DNA of 10,213 bases from Deltaproteobacteria bacterium RBG_16_54_18. GTDB taxonomy: Bacteria > Desulfobacterota > B13-G15 > RBG-16-54-18. Within the stretch, counting starts at the first letter, position 1. Each line of letters opens with the position of its first letter. The stretch covers positions 1 to 10,213 of the forward strand of contig MGQT01000067.1 of the NCBI GenBank assembly GCA_001797935.1, written 5' to 3'. Below the pieces are notes generated by a model. That model searched no databases. It saw only the letters and a program-made list of their open reading frames with translations, and was not told the DNA's origin. The translations under genes and the position numbers were made by a program. Shown here in pieces: positions 1 to 6,341 of the stretch.

Positions 1-188
1 GCATCAGAACCCGAGGCCATGCCGAAGGCATGGCGCGCCCCGAGATAAGCGGCTATCTCGTTTTGAAATGCCTTCAAATTATCCCCTTCGAGCAATTTCA
101 TCGTCTCCAGCGGACGCGACCATTCGCGGTACAATTCCTCTTTCATTTTAGGATATTGCCGTGCAAGGTCCAATAACGGAATCTTCAT
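1..188 (-). CDS. DegT/DnrJ/EryC1/StrS-family PLP aminotransferase, N-terminal fragment
   Basis: This is the first 62 codons of a gene that continues past the left edge. The product starts MKIPLLDLARQYPKMKEEL and later has YLGARHAFGMASGSDA. Both fit the N-terminus of the DegT/DnrJ/EryC1/StrS sugar aminotransferases: an opening 'IPLLDL' strand, then a helix ending in 'YLG..HA.g.aSG.dAL'. Family members transfer an amino group from glutamate to a keto-sugar nucleotide, using PLP bound to a lysine that lies beyond this window. The ATG at 188 is preceded by a strong Shine-Dalgarno that overlaps the stop codon of the upstream glycosyltransferase, so the gene is the third of an operon and likely translationally coupled. 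ArnB, which makes UDP-4-amino-4-deoxy-L-arabinose for ArnT, belongs to the same family. The context therefore suggests an amino-sugar donor for the neighbouring ArnT-like enzymes. The substrate cannot be read from this fragment. Confidence 0.85.
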   Translation of the reverse strand, partial: MKIPLLDLARQYPKMKEELYREWSRPLETMKLLEGDNLKAFQNEIAAYLGARHAFGMASGSD

Positions 189-196
189 CCTGTAAT

Positions 197-203
197 CCTC
201 CTT
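197..203 (-). promoter_or_regulatory. Shine-Dalgarno of the aminotransferase gene
   Basis: On the minus strand AAGGAGG lies 8 bases before the ATG at 188. Its first bases overlap the TAA stop (204-202) of the preceding glycosyltransferase. This fixes the aminotransferase start and suggests that ribosomes finishing the upstream gene can reload here. Confidence 0.8.
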
Positions 204-1812
204 ACGGTAGTTGACGGTTGCTTATCACGGCCAGATGCTTGGATCCCACTTGCCCGGTGGCGACTACAGAGATAACAAGGGTGGGGTCTTGCTGCAGAAG
301 CTTATAATGCCTCTCACGCATGATGCAGAAAACTCCTTGTGAGGAACGCAGAAATTCCTTCAACTTTCTCTCGTCTTCCAGCCAACGCATCTGGTTATAA
401 CCCGTGTAGTATATAAAATTCGCCCCTTCCAGTTGATAGATGCCAAGCTGGTCTCCCGGCCTCATCGCGCCGACGATGGCCTGAGCAAGGGGACGGGCGG
501 ATTTATACTTGTTGATCTCTGGAAAGATACGACCCGCGCCATACAGGGTCAAGGCCAAGACCATGGCGACAATGATATAAAAGGGCAGATCACGACGACG
601 ATAGCGATGGGCGAGGAACGCGAGAAAGGCACCTCCACCCGTGATCAGAGCGGTGATTAAGCCGATCTCCCAGGGGTGTTCCAGATAGAAACTCCCCTTC
701 AGTGCCGCCACAATGGGGAGGCTCATGGCAATCAGGGCCAGAAGGACTATCATGACCATGAGGGGGATGGAACAGATACGTTTTACAGCCCCTTCGGCAC
801 CGAGGGGTAATTTAGCCAGCAGAGCGCCCACCATCAAAGCAGCTGCCGGATAGAGGGGCAAAAGGTAGAGTTCGCGTTTGGCCTTAAACAAGCTGAGGGC
901 GACGAAGATGATTGCAAACCAGAAGACGATAAAGACAAACTCCTTTGTTCTCTCTTTGTGAGAGAGGCCATAGATCAGGGCCGAGGGAAGAAAGAAGATC
1001 CAGGGAATGAAGTTTCCGGGAAAATTTACCAGGTAATAGTATAGGGGCCTCGTATGCGAGGTTTCTTCGAGCAATCTCGACGAGGTCTTCTGATAGAGAA
1101 GCCCCCACAAATAATCTCCTCCCCCCGACAAATACGCTAGGGCAAGCCAGCCGCCGATAATGGCGATAAAAAGGGCAATCCCTGGGATATGCGATGAGTC
1201 CTTAAAAAACCCGAACTCCCGCCGAAAAAGGAAATATCCTCCTATCACGAAGACAGGCACGATTACCCCGATCTGTAACTTCGTGAGCACCGCCAAGACC
1301 ATAGCCAAATAGGCAAGCAGATAGAAGCCCCACCTCCCGCGCTTTTGATAGAAACCCAGGTACAGGAGGGTGATGGCTGCGGTTGTGAAGAAGGTGAGCG
1401 TGGCGTCTATGCTGGCCCGGCGGGCGAGCCAGATGAATTCAATATTGGTAGCCAGAATAAAGGCTGCTAAAAGCCCCGCCTTTTCGTCGAAGAGTTTCTT
1501 GCCCAGGAAAAAGAGGAGCAGAACAATGCCGATGCCGAAAAGAGCCGACGGGAAACGGGCCGCTGCCTCATTCATCCCGCCGATAAGTTTTGCTGTACCC
1601 GCGATAAGCCAAAAAAAGAGAGGAGGTTTGTCGAAATAGACCTCGCCGTTTAAGTGCGGGATAATCCAACCTTCCCCCTGCAGCATCTCCTTGGCGACCT
1701 GGGCATATCGAGGTTCATCGGGGTTCCAGAGATCCCATCCCCCAAGATTGTAGAAGAAGAGCACCCCTCCAAAGGCAAGCAATATGAAGACGAATAAAAT
1801 AGATTTTTTCAT
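202..1812 (-). CDS. ArnT-like GT83/PMT-family glycosyltransferase (lipid-linked sugar donor)
   Basis: The product is 536 aa, close to E. coli ArnT (about 550 aa). It has an N-terminal signal-anchor helix, many hydrophobic segments over roughly residues 1-420, and a soluble C-terminal part. It keeps the family signatures: DEPRYA in the first periplasmic loop (D32, E33), FDKPP (D61, K62), an Asp in the next loop (RRASID, D136), and later PWIFFLPSA and a KAKRELYLLPLYPA stretch matching the K-G-K-xx-TYIL region of ArnT. Such enzymes sit in the inner membrane and transfer a sugar from undecaprenyl phosphate to lipid A, glycan or protein outside the cytoplasm. The acceptor here is unknown. I chose ATG at 1812, 2 bases after the upstream stop. 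A TTG at 1818, overlapping that stop as TTGA, is an alternative and lies about 7 bases after a GGGACGG stretch. Annotating it as arnT itself would overreach. Confidence 0.88.
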   Translation of the reverse strand: MKKSILFVFILLAFGGVLFFYNLGGWDLWNPDEPRYAQVAKEMLQGEGWIIPHLNGEVYFDKPPLFFWLIAGTAKLIGGMNEAAARFPSALFGIGIVLLLFFLGKKLFDEKAGLLAAFILATNIEFIWLARRASIDATLTFFTTAAITLLYLGFYQKRGRWGFYLLAYLAMVLAVLTKLQIGVIVPVFVIGGYFLFRREFGFFKDSSHIPGIALFIAIIGGWLALAYLSGGGDYLWGLLYQKTSSRLLEETSHTRPLYYYLVNFPGNFIPWIFFLPSALIYGLSHKERTKEFVFIVFWFAIIFVALSLFKAKRELYLLPLYPAAALMVGALLAKLPLGAEGAVKRICSIPLMVMIVLLALIAMSLPIVAALKGSFYLEHPWEIGLITALITGGGAFLAFLAHRYRRRDLPFYIIVAMVLALTLYGAGRIFPEINKYKSARPLAQAIVGAMRPGDQLGIYQLEGANFIYYTGYNQMRWLEDERKLKEFLRSSQGVFCIMRERHYKLLQQDPTLVISVVATGQVGSKHLAVISNRQLP

Positions 1813-1814
1813 CT

Positions 1815-3521
1815 TCAATTCGTCGCCGTCCCTATCGTTGCTGAGCCGGTACGCTCATCCCGGACATCACCTTTTTGTGTTTCACCTTTATTAGTGACGA
1901 GGGCAATAGACCTCTTCATTTTCAAAAACGGTTCCTGAAAGATCAGCAACTGCATCATAGTTTTTTTGTCTTTGAGCCTTAAAAATTCTTTACCATCCAT
2001 AATGATGAAAACTTGCTTTTTCGCTGCCAAATAAGTATCCAGATCGCTTTCCTGATCGATATTCGGGATCATTCGATCGAGCTCATTGATAATGAACTCA
2101 TCCTGACACCGAAAGGATATCAACTCTGCATCGTGTCCTATTGTTGAGGCGACCTTGGCGCAAAACTCATTGGGAGTGGTATATTTGAGATACGTGGTGG
2201 CGATATGGCCGGTGAAGGTAAAGATAAAACCCATCATCAAAATGGCCGCTACGGGGAAAAAAGCAACATAGTGCCTTCGCTTGGCAAAAAACAATATCGT
2301 CAAGCCGCCCATAATAAATAATAAGCCGAGCAGACCGTTCCACAGAAGATCCTGTGGATACTTGATCATTGAGAAGATCGGTCCGAAAAGGCCAGCCCCT
2401 ATGGCCAAGAAGGCAAAGGCGAAGATCCCTCCTAAGGTCATTTTTTTTAAGAGAGTATCTTTTTTATCAACCAGGAATCTTTCCCAGGCCTGTGCCGTTA
2501 ATATTGCCAAGGCCGGATAAAGGGGAAGGATATATTCGTTTCGTTTGGCGCCGGCCAATGAGAACAAAAAGAGATTGGGGATAATCCAGCAAAGGAGAAA
2601 GAGCGAGCACTGTCTTTCCTCTTTATTCTGCTTGGTGACGATGTATACTGCCGCTGCCGGCAAAAAAAGGCTCCAGGGGAAGAAGTGGCCGAAAAGCTGG
2701 AGGACGTATTGATAAAAGGGGCTGCTCCGCTCTTGCGGAAAGAACTTGTGCCATATATCCGCCACGAAGAAATTTTCTGCTTCCGCCGCTCCGCCTCGGG
2801 CAAAGGCAAAGACGTACCATGACAGGACGAGCCCGCCCAAAATAAAAGCCCACGGGAACAACTCCATCTTCCTGATAGAGCGAAGATCCTTGCGCAGGAG
2901 TAAAAAAGGAATGATGGTGAGCGCCGGAAAGCTGAGGCCCGGAGGTCCCTTGGTCATGCAGGCGAGGGCCACGAAGAGGTAACAAAAGACATAATATCTT
3001 TTCCCCGCCTGATAGTGATAGGCAAGCAAAAAGGTAAGAAGAGCAAGGGTGACGAAAAGGGTCAGAATGACGTCCTCCTCCGCCATTCTGGCGCGGCGTA
3101 TATACAGAAGACTGGTCGCGAGGATCACGGCCGCGAGAAACCCCACCCTCTGATTAAAGAGCCTCTTGGCGAAGAAAAAGGTTACTACGACAGTAAGTAA
3201 TCCCGCTAAAGCGGGGAAGAACCGAGCAGCCCACAGGTCAGGGCTCCCGAAGAGAAGATACCCTGCGGAGATTAGCCAGGGCAAAAGAGGCGGCTTTAGA
3301 ATGTACGGCTTGCCGAGAAGATCGGGGACCAGCCAATGGCCGTTTCGCACCATATCCTTGGCCAACAGCATCCTGCGCGGTTCGAAAGAAGGATACATTA
3401 GCCCAATATCGGCCAACCGGAGAAAGAAGAGAAAGAAGCAGAGGCCGCACAGTATGATAAGCGCGATCGCTGTATTGGAATATGGCAGCGACTCTACTGT
3501 TTTTTCCACGGACTGTTTCAA
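1815..3521 (-). CDS. Second ArnT-like GT83/PMT-family glycosyltransferase, atypical active-site motif
   Basis: This 568 aa multi-pass membrane protein has the same overall plan as its downstream neighbour. The shared features are a first helix at about 18-37, a loop motif EPRR (47-50), KPPLLPW (76-82), an acidic loop (RMAEED, D150), TKGPPGLSFPAL, PWSLFLPAA, and AGAKRNEYILPLYPA. The family transfers sugars from polyprenyl phosphate on the periplasmic side. Two normally acidic positions are changed. The DE of DEPRYA is F46-E47, and the E/D before KPP is L75. It may use another acceptor or donor, or be catalytically weak. The first usable start is a TTG at 3521 with a poor Shine-Dalgarno. It directly follows an in-frame TAA that closes a small ATG reading frame beginning at 3548. 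A GTG at 3509 is a further option. This is the promoter-proximal gene of the operon; its stop overlaps the next gene's possible TTG start. Confidence 0.85.
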   Translation of the reverse strand: MKQSVEKTVESLPYSNTAIALIILCGLCFFLFFLRLADIGLMYPSFEPRRMLLAKDMVRNGHWLVPDLLGKPYILKPPLLPWLISAGYLLFGSPDLWAARFFPALAGLLTVVVTFFFAKRLFNQRVGFLAAVILATSLLYIRRARMAEEDVILTLFVTLALLTFLLAYHYQAGKRYYVFCYLFVALACMTKGPPGLSFPALTIIPFLLLRKDLRSIRKMELFPWAFILGGLVLSWYVFAFARGGAAEAENFFVADIWHKFFPQERSSPFYQYVLQLFGHFFPWSLFLPAAAVYIVTKQNKEERQCSLFLLCWIIPNLFLFSLAGAKRNEYILPLYPALAILTAQAWERFLVDKKDTLLKKMTLGGIFAFAFLAIGAGLFGPIFSMIKYPQDLLWNGLLGLLFIMGGLTILFFAKRRHYVAFFPVAAILMMGFIFTFTGHIATTYLKYTTPNEFCAKVASTIGHDAELISFRCQDEFIINELDRMIPNIDQESDLDTYLAAKKQVFIIMDGKEFLRLKDKKTMMQLLIFQEPFLKMKRSIALVTNKGETQKGDVRDERTGSATIGTATN

Positions 3522-3624
3522 TTATTTTATCTCGGCCTCGCTTTCCATTAACCTATCGTTACGCCGGAAAGTAGCTCGAAACGGTTAGACTAGGGCCTTT
3601 TATGCCGGTCCTTGATGCGCAGTA

Positions 3625-3653
3625 TTTATACCCTCTGTCGTGATGATAATCAA
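3625..3653 (-). promoter_or_regulatory. Sigma70-type promoter for the glycosyltransferase operon
   Basis: On the minus strand TTGATT (3653-3648) is followed after 17 bases by TATAAA (3630-3625). That is 4/6 and 5/6 matches to consensus with ideal spacing. Transcription would start near 3618, leaving a leader of about 97 bases before the TTG at 3521. A short dyad, TGAT-A-ATCA (3644-3652), overlaps the -35 box and could be an operator, though it may be chance. The call rests on motif match and position only. Confidence 0.55.
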
Positions 3654-3689
3654 GCACTTTTTTGAGGCGCATGTAGGGCCAAAAAGCCT

Positions 3690-3718
3690 TTGACAAGGAG
3701 GAGGGGGTTCTGTATAAA
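3690..3718 (+). promoter_or_regulatory. Near-consensus sigma70 promoter for the polyprenyl synthase gene
   Basis: TTGACA (3690-3695) is a perfect -35 box and TATAAA (3713-3718) is a 5/6 -10 box. The spacer is exactly 17 bases. Transcription should start at about 3724-3726, only some 15 bases before the chosen ATG at 3741. The same TTG would otherwise pass as a start codon extending the gene by 17 residues; the promoter reading makes that extension unlikely. The spacer holds a purine run AAGGAGGAGG with no ATG, GTG or TTG placed after it, so it is probably not a ribosome binding site. Confidence 0.75.
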
Positions 3719-3724
3719 GGCCCC

Positions 3725-3730
3725 AGGGAG
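3725..3730 (+). promoter_or_regulatory. Shine-Dalgarno deciding the polyprenyl synthase start
   Basis: AGGGAG ends 10 bases before the ATG at 3741 but only 1 base before the in-frame ATG at 3732. The spacing favours 3741. The site would sit at the very 5' end of the transcript from the promoter at 3690-3718. Confidence 0.55.
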
Positions 3731-3740
3731 CATGCATGCC

Positions 3741-4727
3741 ATGGAAGAATTCCTTGATCTCATCACAGACGATATGGAGAAGGTAGAGGCGGAGTTCCAG
3801 AGCAGGCTTGTCTCCCAAGTCCCCCGCCTTACCGACGTGGCTCATGATTTAATCAATCGAGGTGGCAAGCGATTTCGTCCCGCACTCCTGGTGCTCTCCG
3901 CCCGCCTCTGCGGCTATCAAGGCACAGAACATATCCCCCTGGCCGCAGTTATCGAGTGTATTCACACCGCGACACTCCTCCATGATGACGTGATCGACAA
4001 CGCGCAGGTCAGGAGGGGCAGTCTCTCGGCAAACAAACAGGTGGGAAACAGGTACAGTGTGTTGACGGGTGATTTTCTCTTTTGCAAATCCTTGGCCATA
4101 GGGATAGAGGTCGGGAACCTGCGTATTCTGCAGTCCTTAATATCGGCAACCACTGCCCTGGCAGAGGGGGAGGCCATGGAAATGGAAAAGACGGGGGAGC
4201 TGGAGGGTGTAACGAGCCTTGCCATCACCGAAGAGGAAAATCTGTCTTTGATCATCAACAAGACGGCGGTGCTGATCTCCGCGGCGATGCGTATCGGTGC
4301 CATCTTGGGCAAGGCACCTCAGCCGGTGGAAGAGGCCCTGGCATCGTATGGTCTTGCTGTGGGGATTGCCTTTCAGATGGTGGACGATTGTCTTGATTAT
4401 ATCGGCGACGAGCACAACCTGCGCAAGGAGATCGGGACGGATCTCAAGGAAGGGAAGGTCACCTTACCCCTCATTTATACCCTTGGCCGATGCACTCCGA
4501 AGGAGAAAGCAGAAATCCACGACATTATGCTCGGCGATCAATTGCCGCCGGACGGCCTACAAAGGATTATCACTCTTATTAATAAGTATGAAGGTTTTGC
4601 GTATGCCTTTTCCCATGCCCAACGCTACATAGAAGAAGGAAAAGAACGATTGTCGATACTGCCGGCATCGCGCGAGAAGGAAGCCCTTATCGCCGGTGCC
4701 GACTATGTGGTGAGCAGGAGAGGATAA
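3741..4727 (+). CDS. ispB: Long-chain all-trans polyprenyl diphosphate synthase (octaprenyl/IspB type)
   Basis: This 328 aa cytoplasmic enzyme adds isopentenyl diphosphate units to an allylic primer to make the long side chain of respiratory quinones. All family marks are present: GGKRFRP (41-47), the first Asp-rich motif in HTATLLHDDVID (D82, D83, D86), GDFL, and the second Asp-rich motif MVDDCLDY (D215, D216, D219), followed by EGKVTLPL. The residues before the first Asp-rich motif are identical to those of E. coli IspB (IHTATLLHDD), and the length matches long-chain synthases (about 320-330 aa). The C-terminal half is typical through to YVVSRRG. Product length (C35-C50) cannot be fixed from sequence by eye. 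The gene stands alone, divergent from the glycosyltransferase operon and convergent with the next operon. Supplying the lipid carrier for the neighbouring glycosyltransferases is less likely, since undecaprenyl carriers come from cis-prenyl transferases. Confidence 0.92.
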   Translation: MEEFLDLITDDMEKVEAEFQSRLVSQVPRLTDVAHDLINRGGKRFRPALLVLSARLCGYQGTEHIPLAAVIECIHTATLLHDDVIDNAQVRRGSLSANKQVGNRYSVLTGDFLFCKSLAIGIEVGNLRILQSLISATTALAEGEAMEMEKTGELEGVTSLAITEEENLSLIINKTAVLISAAMRIGAILGKAPQPVEEALASYGLAVGIAFQMVDDCLDYIGDEHNLRKEIGTDLKEGKVTLPLIYTLGRCTPKEKAEIHDIMLGDQLPPDGLQRIITLINKYEGFAYAFSHAQRYIEEGKERLSILPASREKEALIAGADYVVSRRG

Positions 4728-4789
4728 AAAATGATTTCACTCGCGTATTGCTTCTTGTTATAATCAGCGGGTTAAAAAATAATTTTGTT

Positions 4790-5392
4790 TTACTCCCTCG
4801 TATATCCTTTCTCGCTTATCCTGGTCAGATATTCTTCGCTCACCCGCCGGGGGTCCAGGCCGAGTGCCTTGGCAAAAGACCGCAGGAATCCCTTGAGGTA
4901 GACCGGGGCCGGGAGGGCAGCAATAGCCTCTGCCTCGATGGCCTCCAAGTGATGTTTGCTTATCTTAATCTCGAGTGCAAGCTCATCAATATTCAGTTTG
5001 AGAAAGCGACGAATCTTCCCTAAGCTTTCCCCGGACCAGGAGACCTCATCAGCACCAAGGGCCTCCCTGATCTGCTGCGTATTGAGGGCGCGCCGGATCG
5101 CGAGCGGGTGCGGCGGCGGGGCGATCGGTTTTCCCCACGCCCCCTGCATCACGAGGTCGTACTCACGCTGGCTCCGGGGGTCCCGTAATACGCGGTAGGC
5201 CTCTTCCATCTTATCCTGGATTTGCTTGACCTCTTCGGGGGTAAAGAGGATAGTTATGCCGGGAGTGAGCAGGCTATATATTGTCTTTAACTTCTCGTAG
5301 GCAATGCGTATTTCTTCATCCGAGGCTTGAGAGCCGACCTCGAGCAGCTCGTAGTAATTTTGTTCCCGCCAGGATTTCAGCTCAGTGACCAT
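4790..5392 (-). CDS. J-domain-like plus RodZ-type helix-turn-helix protein
   Basis: This 200 aa soluble protein has two recognisable parts. Residues about 12-80 read as a J-like fold: NYYELLEVGSQASDEEIRIAY, then EEAYRVLRDPRSQREYD. The HPD tripeptide needed to stimulate DnaK is absent; the loop contains LLTPGITILFTPEE instead. After a Pro-rich linker (APPPHP, 91-96), residues about 122-185 match the RodZ-type Xre HTH (HTH_25), with LEAIEAE.IAALPAPVYLKGFLRSFAKALGLD. No membrane segment follows, unlike true RodZ. The ATG at 5392 has AAGGAG 6 bases upstream and overlaps the end of the ParA-like gene by 16 bases, so the two are probably translationally coupled and work together. Co-chaperone activity is unlikely; a DNA-binding or scaffold partner of the ATPase is my inference. 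The exact role is unknown. Confidence 0.8.
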   Translation of the reverse strand: MVTELKSWREQNYYELLEVGSQASDEEIRIAYEKLKTIYSLLTPGITILFTPEEVKQIQDKMEEAYRVLRDPRSQREYDLVMQGAWGKPIAPPPHPLAIRRALNTQQIREALGADEVSWSGESLGKIRRFLKLNIDELALEIKISKHHLEAIEAEAIAALPAPVYLKGFLRSFAKALGLDPRRVSEEYLTRISEKGYTRE

Positions 5393-6324
5393 TCCAAACT
5401 CCTTCCATCGGATACATGGGCGGCGATATCCCTGATGCACGCGGCAACATCGGAACTCGGGTAATCGGAGAAAAAGGCGCGTCCTCGCTGAACCGAGGAA
5501 TAAACATTGTAGTCATACAAGATATGGCCAAGAAACCCGAGGTCAATACCAAAATATTTACGACACACGCTCCTGATGGCAAACCCCAACTCCGCTTCTT
5601 TTCGATTGCGCGCCTGGTTAATAATAAGCCGCGGCTTGAAGCCGTTCGCCTCGTCGGCAAAGATCTTTTTCGCTTCTTTATCCAGGTTTTCCACGTGGGC
5701 CAGGAGATCAACGGGGGTCCTGATACCGGCAGCATTGTTGACGTCCATAGCCGTTTCAATAAGCTTCTTTACTTTTTTATTAGTAGTCAGGGTCATCCAT
5801 CGGTGAAAGAAGACTCCGCGCATAAACTGATACGCGTTTTCCAAAGAGGTGCGTTCGGGGGTGATGAGGAAGATCCCGGTATCAGAAATAAGAAAAAAGT
5901 CGAAGATGTGCGGGGATATCCCCGTTCCCAGATCTAAAATGATATGGTCGGCATTAAGGGAAGCGATATGGTGGATAATCTTTTGTTTGTCGCGCGGTTT
6001 CGGATTACTCAAGGTCAGCATGTCCTGCACGCCGGCGATCAACTGAAGGTTCGGTATTCCCGTTTCGGCAAGAATGCCCTTGATACTGCGCATTCCCTTC
6101 CTAATAAAGTCGTCGAGGCTCAAGGGCGGTCTGGTAATTCCCAAGAGGGTATGGAGGTTTGCACCGCCGAGATCGAGATCTACGACCACGACCTTTTTTC
6201 CCCGCTCGCACAGGGCGATTCCGAGGTTGGCCGTTACAAAGCTCTTACCGATGCCCCCCTTGCCGCCGGCGATGGCCCAAATGTGCTTTTCTTTTTTTTC
6301 CGTATCTTTTTTTTCTGTTTCCAT
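5377..6324 (-). CDS. ParA/MinD-family ATPase
   Basis: This 315 aa protein is a deviant Walker A P-loop ATPase. After a charged N-terminal tail (METEKKDTEKKEKH) comes IWAIAGGKGGIGKS, with the signature lysine K22 and P-loop K27. The Walker A' strand VVVVDLDLGGANL (D49, D51) and the Walker B-like HIILDLGTG (D131) follow. Such ATPases dimerise on ATP and position cell structures, plasmids or flagella. It lacks the N-terminal DQAxxLR motif of FlhG as I recall it, and shows no clear MinD-type C-terminal amphipathic helix, so neither name is justified. The start at 6324 is chosen because GGGGAAG lies 5 bases upstream and the product then begins with the polar tail; an upstream extension to 6384 would overlap amrS. 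It lies 17 bases after amrS and overlaps the HTH/J-like gene, implying a joint function with that protein. Confidence 0.87.
   Translation of the reverse strand: METEKKDTEKKEKHIWAIAGGKGGIGKSFVTANLGIALCERGKKVVVVDLDLGGANLHTLLGITRPPLSLDDFIRKGMRSIKGILAETGIPNLQLIAGVQDMLTLSNPKPRDKQKIIHHIASLNADHIILDLGTGISPHIFDFFLISDTGIFLITPERTSLENAYQFMRGVFFHRWMTLTTNKKVKKLIETAMDVNNAAGIRTPVDLLAHVENLDKEAKKIFADEANGFKPRLIINQARNRKEAELGFAIRSVCRKYFGIDLGFLGHILYDYNVYSSVQRGRAFFSDYPSSDVAACIRDIAAHVSDGRSLEWSLS
5399..5404 (-). promoter_or_regulatory. Shine-Dalgarno of the J-like/HTH gene, inside the ATPase gene
   Basis: On the minus strand AAGGAG lies 6 bases before the ATG at 5392, within the last codons of the ParA-like gene. 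It selects this ATG over the in-frame upstream extension starting at 5440 and supports translational coupling. Confidence 0.75.
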
Positions 6325-6341
6325 AGCTGCTTCCCCTATTT

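Noticed and set aside
202..1818. TTG at 1818 as the start of the second glycosyltransferase
   Set aside because: ATG at 1812 is the usual choice and begins a typical signal-anchor. The TTG adds only two residues and remains possible because of the TTGA overlap and GGGACGG upstream.
3559..3672. Minus-strand ORF of 37 codons (MRLKKVLDYHHDRGYKYCA...) upstream of the glycosyltransferase operon
   Set aside because: It has no good Shine-Dalgarno and the likely promoter (3653-3625) lies inside it, so a transcript from that promoter would lack its start. No family resemblance.
3690..3740. N-terminal extension of ispB from TTG 3690
   Set aside because: The TTG is the -35 box of a near-consensus promoter, and IspB homologues as I know them align from about the MEEF start. 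The purine run behind it has no properly spaced start codon.
4166..4415. Open frames on both strands inside ispB and similar overlaps in every other gene
   Set aside because: They lie wholly within well-supported genes, lack ribosome sites and give low-complexity products.
4732..4766. TGATT...AATCA inverted repeat as a terminator between the convergent genes
   Set aside because: The stem is only 5 base pairs with a 25-base loop and no GC core, so it is too weak to call.
5393..5440. 16-residue upstream extension of the J-like/HTH protein
   Set aside because: The ATG at 5392 has AAGGAG at 6 bases, and the extension is only the ATPase gene read in another frame.
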